Part shown: in pieces, positions 29,108-40,303 of the stretch
Layout: every line of letters starts with the position of its first letter
Position numbering within the stretch: the stretch's first letter is position 1
Source: Paracoccus spongiarum
GTDB lineage: Bacteria > Pseudomonadota > Alphaproteobacteria > Rhodobacterales > Rhodobacteraceae
DNA length: 64,000 bases
Direction of reading: 5' to 3'
Assembly: GCF_030732095.1 (NCBI RefSeq)
Contig: NZ_JAVAMQ010000002.1
Span: 1-64,000 of the forward strand
Program-made: the position numbers and the translations under genes
The notes under the pieces: model-generated
Databases searched by the model: none
What the model was told of the DNA's origin: nothing
What the model saw: only the letters and a program-made list of their open reading frames with translations

Positions 29108-29895
29108 TCCACCGCCTTGAAGAAACGATCCGGCCGCCAGGTCCAGAAATACAGCAGCGACCGGCCCGCCGACGAGAACATGATCCGGTCGGCGCGGCCG
29201 ATCAGGTATTCCGAAGGCACGAAGCCAAGGCCGCCGACCTGCTGGGGAAAGCGCGAATCCTCGGAATTGTCGCGGTTGTCGCCCATGAAGAAATACTGCC
29301 CCTCGGGCACGGTGAAGGTCGGCGTGTCGTCGGCCACCCAGCCATCCACGATGTTCAGCACGTCATGGCTGACCCCGTTCGGCAGCGTCTCGGTGGCGCG
29401 CTGCTTGATGCACTCGCCGCCCTCGGGAACCGGGTCGTTCACGCAGCGCGGGATCAGCCCCTGCGGACCCTGCTGTTCCTTGATCTCGACGAAATCCTCG
29501 CGCGGCTCGACGGGCACTTCCGCGCCGTTCAGCCACAGCCGGCCGCCGCGCATCTGCACCGTATCGCCCGGCAGGCCGATCACCCGCTTGATGAAATCGA
29601 CGCCGCGCGTCGGGTGGCGGAACACCACGACATCGCCACGCTCGGGCTGGTCCTCGAGGATGCGGCCCGAGATCGGGCACATCGCGAAGGGGCAGGAATA
29701 GGCCGAATAGCCATAGGCCATCTTGTTGACGAACAGGAAGTCGCCGATCAGCAGCGTATCCTTCATCGACCCCGAGGGTATCCAGAAGGGCTGGAAGAAC
29801 AGCGTGCGAAAGATGCCCGCGATGACAAGCGCCCAGAAGATCGTCTTGACGGTCTCCCAGAGGCCCTCCTTCTTGCGGACAGTGCTGTCGGCCAT
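29104..29895 (-). CDS. lepB: Signal peptidase I
   Basis: A 263-residue inner-membrane protease that removes signal peptides. One N-terminal membrane segment ([20 protein letters not shown]) is followed by the catalytic Ser in [14 protein letters not shown] near residue 43 and the general-base Lys in [13 protein letters not shown] near residue 104. The box [14 protein letters not shown] is near residue 217. The ATG at 29895 is the family start. It is placed between acpS and rnc and overlaps rnc by 4 bases. Confidence 0.95.
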   Translation of the reverse strand: MADSTVRKKEGLWETVKTIFWALVIAGIFRTLFFQPFWIPSGSMKDTLLIGDFLFVNKMAYGYSAYSCPFAMCPISGRILEDQPERGDVVVFRHPTRGVDFIKRVIGLPGDTVQMRGGRLWLNGAEVPVEPREDFVEIKEQQGPQGLIPRCVNDPVPEGGECIKQRATETLPNGVSHDVLNIVDGWVADDTPTFTVPEGQYFFMGDNRDNSEDSRFPQQVGGLGFVPSEYLIGRADRIMFSSAGRSLLYFWTWRPDRFFKAVD

Positions 29896-29963
29896 GATCT
29901 GATCCTTGTGGCTGCGCCGCGGCGCCGGTGTGGCGCGTTCATGGTCCCCGGCAGGGGGCAAAG

Positions 29964-30386
29964 TCAAGCCGGCGAGGGCGGATCGCGACGCAGCGGCCGG
30001 GCCTCGATCACCACGAAGGCCTGCGCCCAGGGATGATCGTCGGTCAGGGTGACATGGACCACCGCCTCGTGGCCCGGGGGCGTCATCGCGGCAAGGCGGT
30101 CGGCGGCCCATCCGGTCAGATGCATCACCGGCTGGCCGCTGCGCAGGTTCGTCACCGCCATGTCGCGCCACGAGATGCCCATCGCAAGCCCGGTCCCCAG
30201 CGCCTTCGAGCAGGCTTCCTTGGCGGCCCACCGCTTGGCCAGCGTGCCGGCCTCGTCCTTGCGCCGCGCGGCCTTGGCCAGTTCCGCCTCGGTGAACACG
30301 CGGTGCCGGAAGCGGTCGCCAAAGCGGTCCAGCGTGCGGGCGATCCGGTCGATATTGGCAAGGTCGGTGCCGATGCCGAGGATCAT
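29964..30386 (-). CDS. acpS: Holo-[acyl-carrier-protein] synthase
   Basis: A 140-residue phosphopantetheinyl transferase that activates acyl carrier protein with CoA. The metal-binding [11 protein letters not shown] lies at the N-terminus and the catalytic motif [15 protein letters not shown] near residue 55. Two ATG codons (30392 and 30386) are in frame; the second is preferred because the G-rich ribosome binding site would touch the first. It is followed by lepB after 68 bases. Confidence 0.92.
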   Translation of the reverse strand: MILGIGTDLANIDRIARTLDRFGDRFRHRVFTEAELAKAARRKDEAGTLAKRWAAKEACSKALGTGLAMGISWRDMAVTNLRSGQPVMHLTGWAADRLAAMTPPGHEAVVHVTLTDDHPWAQAFVVIEARPLRRDPPSPA

Positions 30387-30429
30387 CGCCATCCCCCCGC
30401 GCCCGTCCCGCCGGATCTTCGCGCACCGG

Positions 30430-30894
30430 TCAACGGAAGCCCTGCACGCGAACGTCGCCGCTGTTCTGGTCGATGGTGACGGACAGGTCGAACCAGCCCT
30501 CGTCGCCATCGACATCGCCGTTCGCCGGATAGTGACGGGCCGGCAGCGTGATGGTCAGGCCGCGCGCGGGATCATAGCTGCTGCGCCGCGCGGCGAAATC
30601 CATGTCGTAAAAGCCGATCCCGTTGCCCGCCAGCACGACGCGGCATTGCCGAAAGCCCAGCTCGTCGCGCGGCGGGCTGAGGATCATCAGCCGGAACGCG
30701 CCGCCGGCCGGTTCGACGAAATCCAGCAGCGCGATCCGCACCTGCCCCTCGGCATAGGTGGCGGTGTTGTCCTCCCACGGCTCGGCCAGCATATCCACGC
30801 GGTCGGCCTGGCCGCAGGGCAGGACGTTGCCCGCACCCTCCTGCGCCAGCACCGGCCCCGCGAGGGCTGTCAGAAGAAGACCCGCCCGGATCAT
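30430..30894 (-). CDS. Small exported protein of unknown function
   Basis: A 154-residue protein with a signal sequence ([17 protein letters not shown]) and a beta-rich mature part that ends [17 protein letters not shown] do not recognise the family. The mature protein has two Cys residues (VLPCGQ and RQCRVV) that could form a periplasmic disulfide. Its ATG overlaps the pdxJ stop as ATGA, and acpS begins 43 bases after its stop, so it belongs to the pdxJ-acpS-lepB-rnc-era transcript. Confidence 0.7.
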   Translation of the reverse strand: MIRAGLLLTALAGPVLAQEGAGNVLPCGQADRVDMLAEPWEDNTATYAEGQVRIALLDFVEPAGGAFRLMILSPPRDELGFRQCRVVLAGNGIGFYDMDFAARRSSYDPARGLTITLPARHYPANGDVDGDEGWFDLSVTIDQNSGDVRVQGFR

Positions 30895-31625
30895 GCCCGC
30901 GCCCGATCCATGCAGCGGCGCATCCGGCGGATCGCCTCGCCCAGCCCGACAAAGACCGACTCGGCGATCAGGAAATGCCCGATGTTCAACTCCCTGATCT
31001 CGGGCAGCGCCGCGACCGGGCCGACCGTCTCGAAGGTCAGCCCGTGCCCCGCATGCACCTCGAGCCCCAGGGCATGGGCCAGCCGCGCCCCCTCGGCCAG
31101 CCCGGCCAGTTCGGCATCGCGGTCGGCCAGGCGACCCTCGGTGTCGAAATCGCAATAGGCGCCGGTGTGCAGTTCCACCACCGCTGCGCCGATCCGGGCC
31201 GCGGCCTCGATCTGCCGCGGGGCGTGGCCGATGAACAGCGATACCCGGCTGCCCGCCTCGCGCAAGGGCGCGATGAAATCGGCCAGGAATGCCTCGTTGC
31301 CGGCCACGTCCAGCCCGCCTTCGGTGGTGCGTTCCTCGCGCTTTTCGGGGACCAGGCAGACGGCATGGGGCCGGTGCCGCAGCGCGATCGCCTGCATCTC
31401 GGCGGTGGCGGCCATTTCCAGGTTCAGCGGCAGCGTCAGATGGGCCATCAGCGCGTCGATATCGGCGTCGCTGATATGGCGGCGGTCCTCGCGCAGATGC
31501 GCGGTGATGCCGTCGGCGCCGGCCTCCTCGGCGATGCGCGCGGCGCGCAGCGGGTCGGGCCAGGGGGTGCCGCGGGCGTTGCGGATGGTCGCGACGTGAT
31601 CGATATTGACGCCTAGGCGCAGCAT
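30891..31625 (-). CDS. pdxJ: Pyridoxine 5'-phosphate synthase
   Basis: A 244-residue TIM-barrel enzyme that condenses 1-deoxyxylulose 5-phosphate with aminoacetone phosphate to give vitamin B6. The start [18 protein letters not shown], the glutamate/arginine-containing [16 protein letters not shown], and [12 protein letters not shown] are typical, as is [12 protein letters not shown] and [13 protein letters not shown] near the C-terminus. GGAGG lies 5 bases before the ATG at 31625. It begins the run of minus-strand genes ending at DUF1491. Confidence 0.95.
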   Translation of the reverse strand: MLRLGVNIDHVATIRNARGTPWPDPLRAARIAEEAGADGITAHLREDRRHISDADIDALMAHLTLPLNLEMAATAEMQAIALRHRPHAVCLVPEKREERTTEGGLDVAGNEAFLADFIAPLREAGSRVSLFIGHAPRQIEAAARIGAAVVELHTGAYCDFDTEGRLADRDAELAGLAEGARLAHALGLEVHAGHGLTFETVGPVAALPEIRELNIGHFLIAESVFVGLGEAIRRMRRCMDRARA

Positions 31626-31654
31626 GGGGTCCTCCGCTTTTCGTGAGGGGCAGT

Positions 31655-32488
31655 CTAGCCGGGCGGCAGGGGCGGTGCCAGTTCCGTCGCCACGGCCCAC
31701 CAGCCATGCTGTTTCAACGCGTTGGCGGCAGTCGCGGCGCGCGCGGCGCGGTCGAAGAGGCCAAGGCAGGTCGCCCCCGATCCCGACATGCGCGCAAAGC
31801 CCGCGCCCTGCCCGCGCAGCGCGGCCAGAACCTCGCCGATGACCGGGCGCAGGGCCAGCGCCGGCTGTTCCAGATCGTTGCGCGTGGCCGCCAGCCAGCC
31901 GATCAGCGCCGCCCTATCGGCAAGGCGCGGGATGGGCGGCAGTGGCGCGTTGTCGGTGGCCGCCAGACCGGCAAAGACCTGCGGGGTCGGCAGCGCGATG
32001 CCCGGATTGACCAGCACGACGGGCAGGCGCGGCAGCGCCGGCAGCGGGGTCAGCACCTCGCCCACGCCCTGCATCCGGGCCGGGGCCGACAGCAGGCAGA
32101 CCGGCACGTCGGCGCCCAGCCGTTCCGGCGCTGGCGGCAGCGGATGACCCATCCGCGCCAGCCCGCGCAGCACCGCCGCCGCATCGGCCGAGCCGCCGCC
32201 GACGCCCGAGGCGACAGGCAGGCGCTTGTCCAGGGTGATCGCGGCCCGGCCGCCCGCCAGGCGTGCCGCGCGCAGGCACAGATTGTCCTCGCCGTCCTCC
32301 AGCCCGGCCGCGAAGGGTCCGGCGATCGCCAGCGACAGCGGCCCCGGCGACAATTCCACCCGGTCGCCGAACGCGGCAAAGCCGACCAGCGAGTCCAGCA
32401 GGTGATAGCCGTCGGCCCGCCGTCCGGTCACATGCAGGGCAAGGTTCAGCTTGGCAGGGGCCGCTTCGGCGACGATCTGGTCGCGCAT
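31655..32488 (-). CDS. ispE: 4-diphosphocytidyl-2-C-methyl-D-erythritol kinase
   Basis: A 277-residue GHMP kinase of the MEP isoprenoid pathway. The start [20 protein letters not shown] is the family N-terminus, the ATP loop is [19 protein letters not shown] near residue 88, and the C-terminal [10 protein letters not shown] motif near residue 245 completes the GHMP fold. It lies 10 bases after the TPR-protein gene and 29 bases before pdxJ, so the three are probably one transcript. Confidence 0.93.
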   Translation of the reverse strand: MRDQIVAEAAPAKLNLALHVTGRRADGYHLLDSLVGFAAFGDRVELSPGPLSLAIAGPFAAGLEDGEDNLCLRAARLAGGRAAITLDKRLPVASGVGGGSADAAAVLRGLARMGHPLPPAPERLGADVPVCLLSAPARMQGVGEVLTPLPALPRLPVVLVNPGIALPTPQVFAGLAATDNAPLPPIPRLADRAALIGWLAATRNDLEQPALALRPVIGEVLAALRGQGAGFARMSGSGATCLGLFDRAARAATAANALKQHGWWAVATELAPPLPPG

Positions 32489-32498
32489 CGCGCCGCGA

Positions 32499-34379
32499 TC
32501 AGTCCGACCCGCCCGACGCCGCCCCGGCCTCGGTCTGCGCACGCGGCTGCACGGGGGCCGCTGCCGTCCCGGCCGCCTCGTCGGCCAGCACCGCGTCCAG
32601 ACCGCGCTCGAGCTTGGCGCGGATGCGGGCGGGATCGACATCGCCGCCCTCGCCCGGTCCCAGAGAAAGCGCGCGCTGCCACTGGATCTCGGCCTCGCGC
32701 GTGCGCCCGACCATCCAGTAGATATCGCCCAGATGGTCGTTCACCAGCGGATCGGCCGACATGCTGCCGATTGCCTGTTCCATCGGCGCCACGGCCTCGT
32801 CGAACCGCCCCAGCCGGTAATAGGCCCATGCCAGCGAATCGAGGATGTAGCCATCCCCCGGCGACAGGTCGACTGCCTTGCGGATCATCTCCAGCGCGCG
32901 GTCGAGGTTCACGTTCCGGTCGATCCAGCTGTAGCCCAGATAGTTCAGCAGGCTGGCCTGATCGGGCTTGATCTCGATGGCCGCCAGCAGGTCCTGCTCG
33001 GCGCGCTCGAACTGGCCCGAACGTTCCAGCGCGATGCCCCGCGCGTAAAGCGGGAACCATCGCGCCTCGGCGCGGGCATCCTTCAGAAGGCTCAGCGCCT
33101 TGTCATAGGCGGGCACGGCCTGGGCGAATTTCTCCTGCTGGCGCAGCAGGTCGCCCAGGGCGATCCACGCCTGCGGCAGGGCGGGATAGGCGGCCGTCAG
33201 CGCCAGGGCCGCCTTTTCGGCCTCGTCGCGACGCTCTGCCCCCGACAGCGCGTCGATCCGCGCCAGCTCTGCGACGGGGCGCATCTGGCCCATGCTGCGC
33301 AGCGCCTCGAATTCCGGCTCGGCCAGGTCGAATTGCTGCCGGTCCTGCAGAAGCTGCGCCACCATCAGCCGCGCATCGCCCATCTCGGGCGACAGCCACG
33401 CCGCCAGACGCGCATGGATCAGCGACAGCGGCTCGGGATCGGGGCTGGAGGCAAGCGCGGTGGCGAAGGTCAGAAAGACCTGCGCGATGCCGTCAGCGGG
33501 GTTGGTGATCGCATCGAAGGTGACCGGCTCGTCCCCGGCAAGCCGGTCGCGCAGCGCCTGCATCTGCGGCTCGGCCTCGAGGCCCGGCAGTGCATCCAGC
33601 ATGGCCACGGCCTCGTCGCGCCGCTCAAGGACGGCCAGCACTTGCGCCCGGGCCACGAAGCCCGGCATGTGGGTTCCGGTCGCCTCGTCGGCCAGCAGCG
33701 CCTCGGCACCCTCGAAATCGCCCACCAGCGCGCGGGCCAGCGCAAGGTGATAATTCACCAGCGGCGCCACATCGCGATTGGCGGCCAGCGCCTCGAAGGC
33801 CGCCAGCGCGTCCGAGGCCCGGCCCGCGCCCAGCAGCGCCCATGCCCGGATCATCCCGGCCATCAGGTCGTCGCGTGGCGCCCCGTCCGTCGCCGGCGCG
33901 GCCGCATCGTCGAGATCCAGAAGCGCCTGCCAGTCGCCGCGATGCACCAGGTCGGCGCGATGGACCAGCAGCGCCAGTTCGGTGGCGCCTCCGCGGGCCT
34001 TCATCTCGTTGGCAAGGGTGACCGCCCGCTCGACCTGACCGGCCGACACCAGCGCCACCAGCGCGCTGTCCTCGAGATAGGGATCGCCCGGATCATGCGC
34101 CACGGCCTGCGTGAAATAGCGCGCGGCGGCAAGGAAATCGTTCTCGACCGCTGCCATGCGCGCGGCCAGGTAGGGCCCGGCCAGCCCGAAGGGCGGCGCG
34201 GCGGGCCTGGTTACCGCCTCGGTCGCGGTGCCTGCGGCGGCCTCGGCGACCGGCGCGTCGCCATGGCCGGCCGGGCGCGGCTCGGGCCGGCCCTGCGCCC
34301 CGGCCAGCACCGGAGAAAGCAGCAGCGCGACGATCAGCGCAAGGTTGGGTCCGCGCGAGGTCGGGCCGGTCAGTTTCAC
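32499..34379 (-). CDS. Exported TPR-repeat protein
   Basis: A 626-residue protein with an N-terminal signal sequence ([17 protein letters not shown]) and tetratricopeptide repeats through most of its length. The clearest repeats are at the C-terminus: [40 protein letters not shown] and [20 protein letters not shown]. Proteins of this kind sit in the periplasm or on the membrane and hold protein partners together; the partner is unknown. It precedes ispE by 10 bases, an association I recall from other Rhodobacterales. Confidence 0.82.
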   Translation of the reverse strand: MKLTGPTSRGPNLALIVALLLSPVLAGAQGRPEPRPAGHGDAPVAEAAAGTATEAVTRPAAPPFGLAGPYLAARMAAVENDFLAAARYFTQAVAHDPGDPYLEDSALVALVSAGQVERAVTLANEMKARGGATELALLVHRADLVHRGDWQALLDLDDAAAPATDGAPRDDLMAGMIRAWALLGAGRASDALAAFEALAANRDVAPLVNYHLALARALVGDFEGAEALLADEATGTHMPGFVARAQVLAVLERRDEAVAMLDALPGLEAEPQMQALRDRLAGDEPVTFDAITNPADGIAQVFLTFATALASSPDPEPLSLIHARLAAWLSPEMGDARLMVAQLLQDRQQFDLAEPEFEALRSMGQMRPVAELARIDALSGAERRDEAEKAALALTAAYPALPQAWIALGDLLRQQEKFAQAVPAYDKALSLLKDARAEARWFPLYARGIALERSGQFERAEQDLLAAIEIKPDQASLLNYLGYSWIDRNVNLDRALEMIRKAVDLSPGDGYILDSLAWAYYRLGRFDEAVAPMEQAIGSMSADPLVNDHLGDIYWMVGRTREAEIQWQRALSLGPGEGGDVDPARIRAKLERGLDAVLADEAAGTAAAPVQPRAQTEAGAASGGSD

Positions 34380-34466
34380 GTTGGGTGTCCCCGGATCACA
34401 ATTTCGTTCCGGCGACCCTAGACCTGTGCCGCCTGCCCCGCAACGCCCCGGCGCCGCACGAACCGA

Positions 34467-36122
<1,656 letters not shown>

Positions 36123-36286
36123 GGCGGGGCGTCCTCCTTCGCACTGGCTGCGCATCCCCTAGCGCGCGACGGCGCCGGGGGCAATTGTTTCGCGGCGGCG
36201 CAGCAGGCCGAAAACCGCCATCTGCAGCCCGGGCGGGCTTGCATCGGCGCCGAAATTGGGGTCACGTTACCGCCGACGGAATTTCG

Positions 36287-36316
36287 CGCCCCTGCCATTG
36301 TCGAATGGCGGGGGCG
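36287..36316 (+). promoter_or_regulatory. Strong hairpin in the greA leader
   Basis: A 13-base stem with one G-T pair (cgcccctgccatt / aatggcgggggcg) and a 4-base loop gtcg is followed by TTCGATTAG, 50 bases upstream of the greA start. No plus-strand gene precedes it, so it is not an ordinary downstream terminator. It may be a leader attenuator, or the terminator of a small RNA within 36123-36286. The rest of this 243-base gap shows nothing recognisable. Confidence 0.45.
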
Positions 36317-36365
36317 TTCGATTAGCGTCGGGACGGCAACCGCACCCTGAAAGGATCGGGCAGCG

Positions 36366-36836
36366 ATGGACAAGATACCGATGACCCGCAGCGGCTTCGA
36401 GTCGCTGGAACGCGAACTGGGCGTGCTGAAGTCGAAGGAACGCCCTGCGATCATCCGCGCGATTGCCGAGGCGCGCGAGCATGGCGACCTGTCCGAGAAC
36501 GCCGAATACCATGCCGCACGCGAAAAGCAGGGCTTCATCGAGGGCCGCATCAAGGAGCTGGAATCGATCCTGTCGCGCACCGAGGTGATCGACCCCTCGC
36601 GGCTGTCCGGCTCGATCAAGTTCGGCGCGACGGTCCAGCTGATCGACGAGGACACCGAGGAACAGCGCACCTACCAGATCGTCGGCGAGGCCGAGGCCGA
36701 TATCGAGCGGGGGCTGCTGAACATGCGCTCGCCCCTGGCCCGGGCGCTGATCGGCAAGGACGAGGGCGACAGCGTCGAGGTAACGACGCCGGGAGGGCTG
36801 CGCAGCTACGAGATCGTTGCGATCCGGTTCGAATAG
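36366..36836 (+). CDS. greA: Transcription elongation factor GreA
   Basis: A 156-residue factor that rescues backtracked RNA polymerase by stimulating transcript cleavage. The N-terminal coiled coil carries the signature [20 protein letters not shown] with the two tip acidic residues, and the C-terminal FKBP-like domain ends [30 protein letters not shown] lies upstream of the ATG. It is divergent from the ETF-QO gene and followed after 3 bases by a gene of unknown function. Confidence 0.96.
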   Translation: MDKIPMTRSGFESLERELGVLKSKERPAIIRAIAEAREHGDLSENAEYHAAREKQGFIEGRIKELESILSRTEVIDPSRLSGSIKFGATVQLIDEDTEEQRTYQIVGEAEADIERGLLNMRSPLARALIGKDEGDSVEVTTPGGLRSYEIVAIRFE

Positions 36837-36839
36837 CCC

Positions 36840-37787
36840 ATGTCCCTGAAGGCGCGAATCACCTCTCTGGCACAGCGCGACGCGGTGACCACGGTCGGCC
36901 TTGCGGTCAGCGCGGTCTGGCTGCTGCTGGTGCTGCTGTTCTGGCTGCTCGCGCCGGGCGGCGAGGGCGGCGCCGGCGGGCTGGCACGGCTGGTCGGGGC
37001 GGTCGGCGTGGTGATGCCGCTGATGATGGTCTGGGTGGCCGTGGCGCTGGCGCGATCGATCGCGGTGCTGCGCGCCGAGGCGCAGGACCTGCGCCTGCGG
37101 CTGACGCAGCTGCGCGAATATGCGGCGACGCGCGGCGCCCCGCCCGCCGTGGCCGGCGAGGCCACGGGACGGGTGGTGCCGGCCCAGGGCGCGCAGGGCC
37201 AGACGCCGCAGCCGTCGGCGCCCTTGCCGCCACCCCAGCAGACGCCCGCCGCCCCGCGCCCGCGGCCCGCGGACCAGCGGCAGGCGGCGATGCGCTTCGA
37301 CGCGCCGGAATCGGTGCAGGTCGATCCCGGGACGCTGATCCGGGCGCTGGACTTTCCCGACGGGCCTGACGATCACGAGGCCATCGCGGCGCTGCGCATG
37401 GCGCTGAAGGATCTCGACAATTCGCGGGTGCTGCGGGCCGCGCAGGATGTGGTGACCCTGCTTGCCGCGCAGTCTGTCTATATGGACGACCTGCCCCCCG
37501 ACCCGGCCCCGGCGGCGGTCTGGCGGCGGCTTGCGGATGGCGCCCGCGGCAGCGCCGTCGCCGCGCTTGGCGGCATCCATGACGAGCTCGCGCTGGACGT
37601 GGCCTCCAGCCTGCTGCGCGGCGACGAGATCTTCCGCGATGCGGCACACCACTTCCTGCGCCATTTCGACGCGATGGTCTGCCGGCTCGTGCCCCAGCTC
37701 GACGACGCGCAGGTCGCGGTTCTGGCGCAGACCCGCTCGGCCCGCGCCTTCATGCTTCTGGGCCGCGTCGCGGGCATCTTCGGCTAA
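36840..37787 (+). CDS. Membrane-anchored protein of unknown function
   Basis: A 315-residue protein I do not recognise. Two N-terminal membrane segments (VSAVWLLLVLLFWLLA and GAVGVVMPLMMVWVAVALA) are followed by a short coiled-coil stretch (VLRAEAQDLRLRLTQLREY), a Pro/Gln-rich linker at about residues 110-150, and a helical C-terminal domain of about 165 residues (DFPDGPDDHEAIAALRMALK). It starts 3 bases after greA, so it shares its transcript, and its stop overlaps the convergent GNAT gene by 4 bases. Most of the protein is likely cytoplasmic. Confidence 0.75.
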   Translation: MSLKARITSLAQRDAVTTVGLAVSAVWLLLVLLFWLLAPGGEGGAGGLARLVGAVGVVMPLMMVWVAVALARSIAVLRAEAQDLRLRLTQLREYAATRGAPPAVAGEATGRVVPAQGAQGQTPQPSAPLPPPQQTPAAPRPRPADQRQAAMRFDAPESVQVDPGTLIRALDFPDGPDDHEAIAALRMALKDLDNSRVLRAAQDVVTLLAAQSVYMDDLPPDPAPAAVWRRLADGARGSAVAALGGIHDELALDVASSLLRGDEIFRDAAHHFLRHFDAMVCRLVPQLDDAQVAVLAQTRSARAFMLLGRVAGIFG

Positions 37788-38302
37788 CCGGCGCCCGGCC
37801 CCCGGCGCATCAGCACCACCGGGGGCGAGAGGGGCCAGCCAAAGCGGCCGCGGCCGATCTCGACAAATCCGATCCGGCGGTAGAAGTCGCGCGCGGCGCG
37901 GTTGCGTGCCCCCACCTCGACCCGCAGGCCGGGATGGCCGCCCTGCGCCGCGCGGTCCTGCGCGGCGGCCATCAGGGCGCGGCCGATGCCCCTGCCGGCT
38001 GCGCTGACCACGATGCCGTCGATCACCAGATCGTCGGTGGCCGGCGCCGCCCGAAACGCCAGCCGCGCGGCCAGCGGCGTCACGACGGGAAAGCCGCCCT
38101 CGCCATCGCGCAGCCCGACCACGCCCAGCACCCGGTCGCAGGCGTCCAGCGCGACAATGCCATGCCCGGCCCGGCAGGCGGGCAGGCGCAGCGCAAGAGG
38201 CGGCCGGAAGGCCTGCCACCACAGCCCCGACGCCGCAAGCAGCACTGTGTCGGGGATCGGCCAGATGATCCGGGGGGGCGGCTCTTGCCTTGGCTTGCGC
38301 AT
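37784..38302 (-). CDS. GNAT-family N-acetyltransferase
   Basis: A 172-residue acetyltransferase. The C-terminal half has the acetyl-CoA-binding loop SAAGRGIGRALMAAAQD near residue 103 and the terminal NRAARDFYRRIGFVEIG motif. The N-terminal 60 residues are weakly conserved. The ATG at 38302 is preferred; the longer frame runs into the divergent azlC gene. The substrate cannot be told. Confidence 0.75.
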   Translation of the reverse strand: MRKPRQEPPPRIIWPIPDTVLLAASGLWWQAFRPPLALRLPACRAGHGIVALDACDRVLGVVGLRDGEGGFPVVTPLAARLAFRAAPATDDLVIDGIVVSAAGRGIGRALMAAAQDRAAQGGHPGLRVEVGARNRAARDFYRRIGFVEIGRGRFGWPLSPPVVLMRRGPGAG

Positions 38303-38347
38303 CGTGCAAGCAAGGGTGCCGCGATCCGCACAGAAACGGAAGTCTTC

Positions 38348-39130
38348 ATGTCCCCCTCGCCCGAGCCCAGACCCGGCCAGCAGCAACCCGCCGCCGACGA
38401 CGCGGCGGGCGCGCGCGCGCTGGCGCGCTCGCCGCGCGCGGCCTTCGTGCATGGCATGGTGCAATCGGTGCCCTTCCTGATCGTCATCATCCCCTTCGCG
38501 CTGCTCTTCGGGGTGGTCGCGCTGGAAGCCGGCATGGATCTGGCGCAGGTGATGGGCTTTTCGGTGCTGGTGCTGGCGGGGGCGTCGCAGTTCACGGCCG
38601 TGCAGCTGCTGTCGGACAATGCGCCGGCGATCATCGTGATCCTGTCGGGCCTTGCGGTGAACCTGCGCATGGCGATGTATTCGGCCTCGCTGTCGCCCTG
38701 GCTGCGCCGTGCAAGCGCCCGCCAGAAGGCCTGGATCGCCTATGCGCTGATAGACCAGAGCTATGCGCTGGCGATCCAGCACTACGAACGCCACCCGAGG
38801 CTGTCGCTGGATCAGCGGCTGGCCTATTTCGCCGGCACCGCGGTGGCGCTGTGCCTTCCCTGGATGGCGGCGTCATGGCTGGGCGCCACGGTCGGACAGG
38901 CGATCCCGGACGACATCGCGCTGGATTTCGCCATGCCGATCACCTTCCTCGCGATGATCGCGCCGATGCTGCGCACGGTCGCGCATCTGGTCGCCTGCTT
39001 CGTCGCCGTGGCGGGGGCGCTGGCCTTTGCCGGGCTTCCCTCGGGGCTGGGCCTGCTGATTGCCGCGCCGATCGGCATGGTCGCCGGCGCGCTTGTCGAG
39101 GCGCGAGCCGAACGGCAGGGGCGCGCGTGA
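38348..39130 (+). CDS. azlC: AzlC-type branched-chain amino acid exporter, large subunit
   Basis: A 260-residue membrane protein with about seven segments. The AzlC pattern is clear: GMVQSVPFLIVIIPFALLFG, SVLVLAGASQFTAVQLL, NLRMAMYSASLSPWLR, and AYALIDQSYALA. AzlC and the small AzlD together form an exporter for branched-chain amino acids or analogues. The first 30 residues are Pro/Ala-rich. Its stop overlaps the azlD start (ATGA-type overlap at 39130). Confidence 0.88.
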   Translation: MSPSPEPRPGQQQPAADDAAGARALARSPRAAFVHGMVQSVPFLIVIIPFALLFGVVALEAGMDLAQVMGFSVLVLAGASQFTAVQLLSDNAPAIIVILSGLAVNLRMAMYSASLSPWLRRASARQKAWIAYALIDQSYALAIQHYERHPRLSLDQRLAYFAGTAVALCLPWMAASWLGATVGQAIPDDIALDFAMPITFLAMIAPMLRTVAHLVACFVAVAGALAFAGLPSGLGLLIAAPIGMVAGALVEARAERQGRA

Positions 39131-39465
39131 TGGGGGGCGGCATGTCGGACCTGACGGTCTGGGCGGTCATCATCGTCCTGGGGATCGGGACGTTCCTGAT
39201 CCGCTGGTCCTTCCTCGGCGCGCTGGGGCAGCGCGAACTGCCGGGCTGGGTGCTGCGGCTGCTGCGCTACACGCCGGTCACGGTGCTGCCGGCACTGGTC
39301 GCGCCGCTGGTCATGTGGCCCGCCGCAAACGGCGGCGAGCCCGAACCCGCGCGCCTTGCGGCCGCTGCCGCGACCGTCGCGGTCGGGGTGTTGAGCCGGA
39401 ACGTCATCCTGGCGATCACCGCCGGGGCGGTCACCCTGTTCGGGCTGCCCTACATCCTGGGATAG
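39130..39465 (+). CDS. azlD: AzlD-type small exporter subunit
   Basis: A 111-residue protein with about four membrane segments (LTVWAVIIVLGIGTFLIRWS, LRYTPVTVLPALVAPLVM, ILAITAGAVTLFGLPYI), typical of AzlD. It partners AzlC. The ATG at 39130 overlaps the azlC stop; a second ATG at 39142, preceded by a G run, is also possible and would shorten the protein by four residues. Its 3' end overlaps the convergent lipoprotein gene by 16 bases. Confidence 0.85.
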   Translation: MGGGMSDLTVWAVIIVLGIGTFLIRWSFLGALGQRELPGWVLRLLRYTPVTVLPALVAPLVMWPAANGGEPEPARLAAAAATVAVGVLSRNVILAITAGAVTLFGLPYILG

Positions 39466-40076
39466 CCGGTCACGACGCCGTTCTTCTGGCGCAGCAGCAC
39501 GTCGTGATTGTTGGCCGGATCGCCGTCGCGATGCCGCTTCGAGGTGACGCCCGGCAGGGTCCGGAACCAGTTGCGCAGCTTGATGGGGGAAAATCCGGTC
39601 GGCACGGTCTCGAATCCCGGCACGCCGCGCAGGACATTGCCCGTCTCGATCGCGCAGAAGCTTTTCGCGCTGGCGCCATTCGCCTCGGCCCGCGCGATGG
39701 CCAGGTCGGCAACCTCGCGGCTGACCGGCACGCTGTCCTCGGCCACCCAATAGGTGCTGCGGGCGTGGTAATCGATGTAGAAGTTCTTGAAATTGTCCGT
39801 GATGCCATACAGCAGGTCGCGCCGTTCGGGGATGCGCGGATGGTTCCAGGTGCCGGCGGGATCATAGATCACCCGCTGGCTGCCATTGATCATCAGCGCC
39901 GCATGGCCCCCCTCGCCGCGCGGAATCCCGATCACGGTAAACAGCGTGATCGAGGGCGGCTCGTCCGAGACGAAGCGCGCCGCGCGCACCGCCTCGTCGC
40001 TGGCCCAGATGTTGTCGGCGCCACAGGCGGCCAGCAGCGCCGGCGCCGACGCGGCAAGAAAGAAGCGTCTGTTCAT
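39450..40076 (-). CDS. Lipoprotein of unknown function
   Basis: A 208-residue lipoprotein with an N-terminal signal and lipobox (ALLAACGAD). The mature protein has EGGHAALMINGSQRVIYDPAG and, later, SAKSFCAIETGNVLRG; a conserved-looking His and Cys in this spacing recall papain-like folds of the NlpC/CHAP kind, but the order is His before Cys, so this is only a suggestion. It is followed after 20 bases on the same strand side by the cytochrome oxidase subunit IV gene upstream. Confidence 0.6.
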   Translation of the reverse strand: MNRRFFLAASAPALLAACGADNIWASDEAVRAARFVSDEPPSITLFTVIGIPRGEGGHAALMINGSQRVIYDPAGTWNHPRIPERRDLLYGITDNFKNFYIDYHARSTYWVAEDSVPVSREVADLAIARAEANGASAKSFCAIETGNVLRGVPGFETVPTGFSPIKLRNWFRTLPGVTSKRHRDGDPANNHDVLLRQKNGVVTGYPRM

Positions 40077-40095
40077 GGATCCGGTCCGCCGTCGC

Positions 40096-40248
40096 TCAGG
40101 CGTTGGTCAGCGCCATGAAGATCAGCACCAGGATCGACACCACGACAACCCAGATGGCCATGCGGATGAAGCCGGCAAAGGTCTTCTGATGGGCGGTGAT
40201 GTCCATTTCACCGTGCTTGTGATCGGAAACGTGCTGATGATCGGCCAT
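40096..40248 (-). CDS. aa3-type cytochrome c oxidase subunit IV
   Basis: A 50-residue protein with one membrane segment ([19 protein letters not shown]) after a hydrophilic N-terminus containing DHKHGEMDI and a short TFAGF stretch. Sequence and length fit the small subunit IV of the Paracoccus aa3 oxidase. It packs against the catalytic core in the inner membrane; it is not required for activity in P. denitrificans. The ATG at 40248 gives the known length. The other cox genes are not nearby. Confidence 0.88.
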   Translation of the reverse strand: MADHQHVSDHKHGEMDITAHQKTFAGFIRMAIWVVVVSILVLIFMALTNA

Positions 40249-40303
40249 GTGCCTGCCCTCCGGTGCTGCTTTTGCCTTGCGATAGCCCAAAGAGCGCGGG
40301 CTG

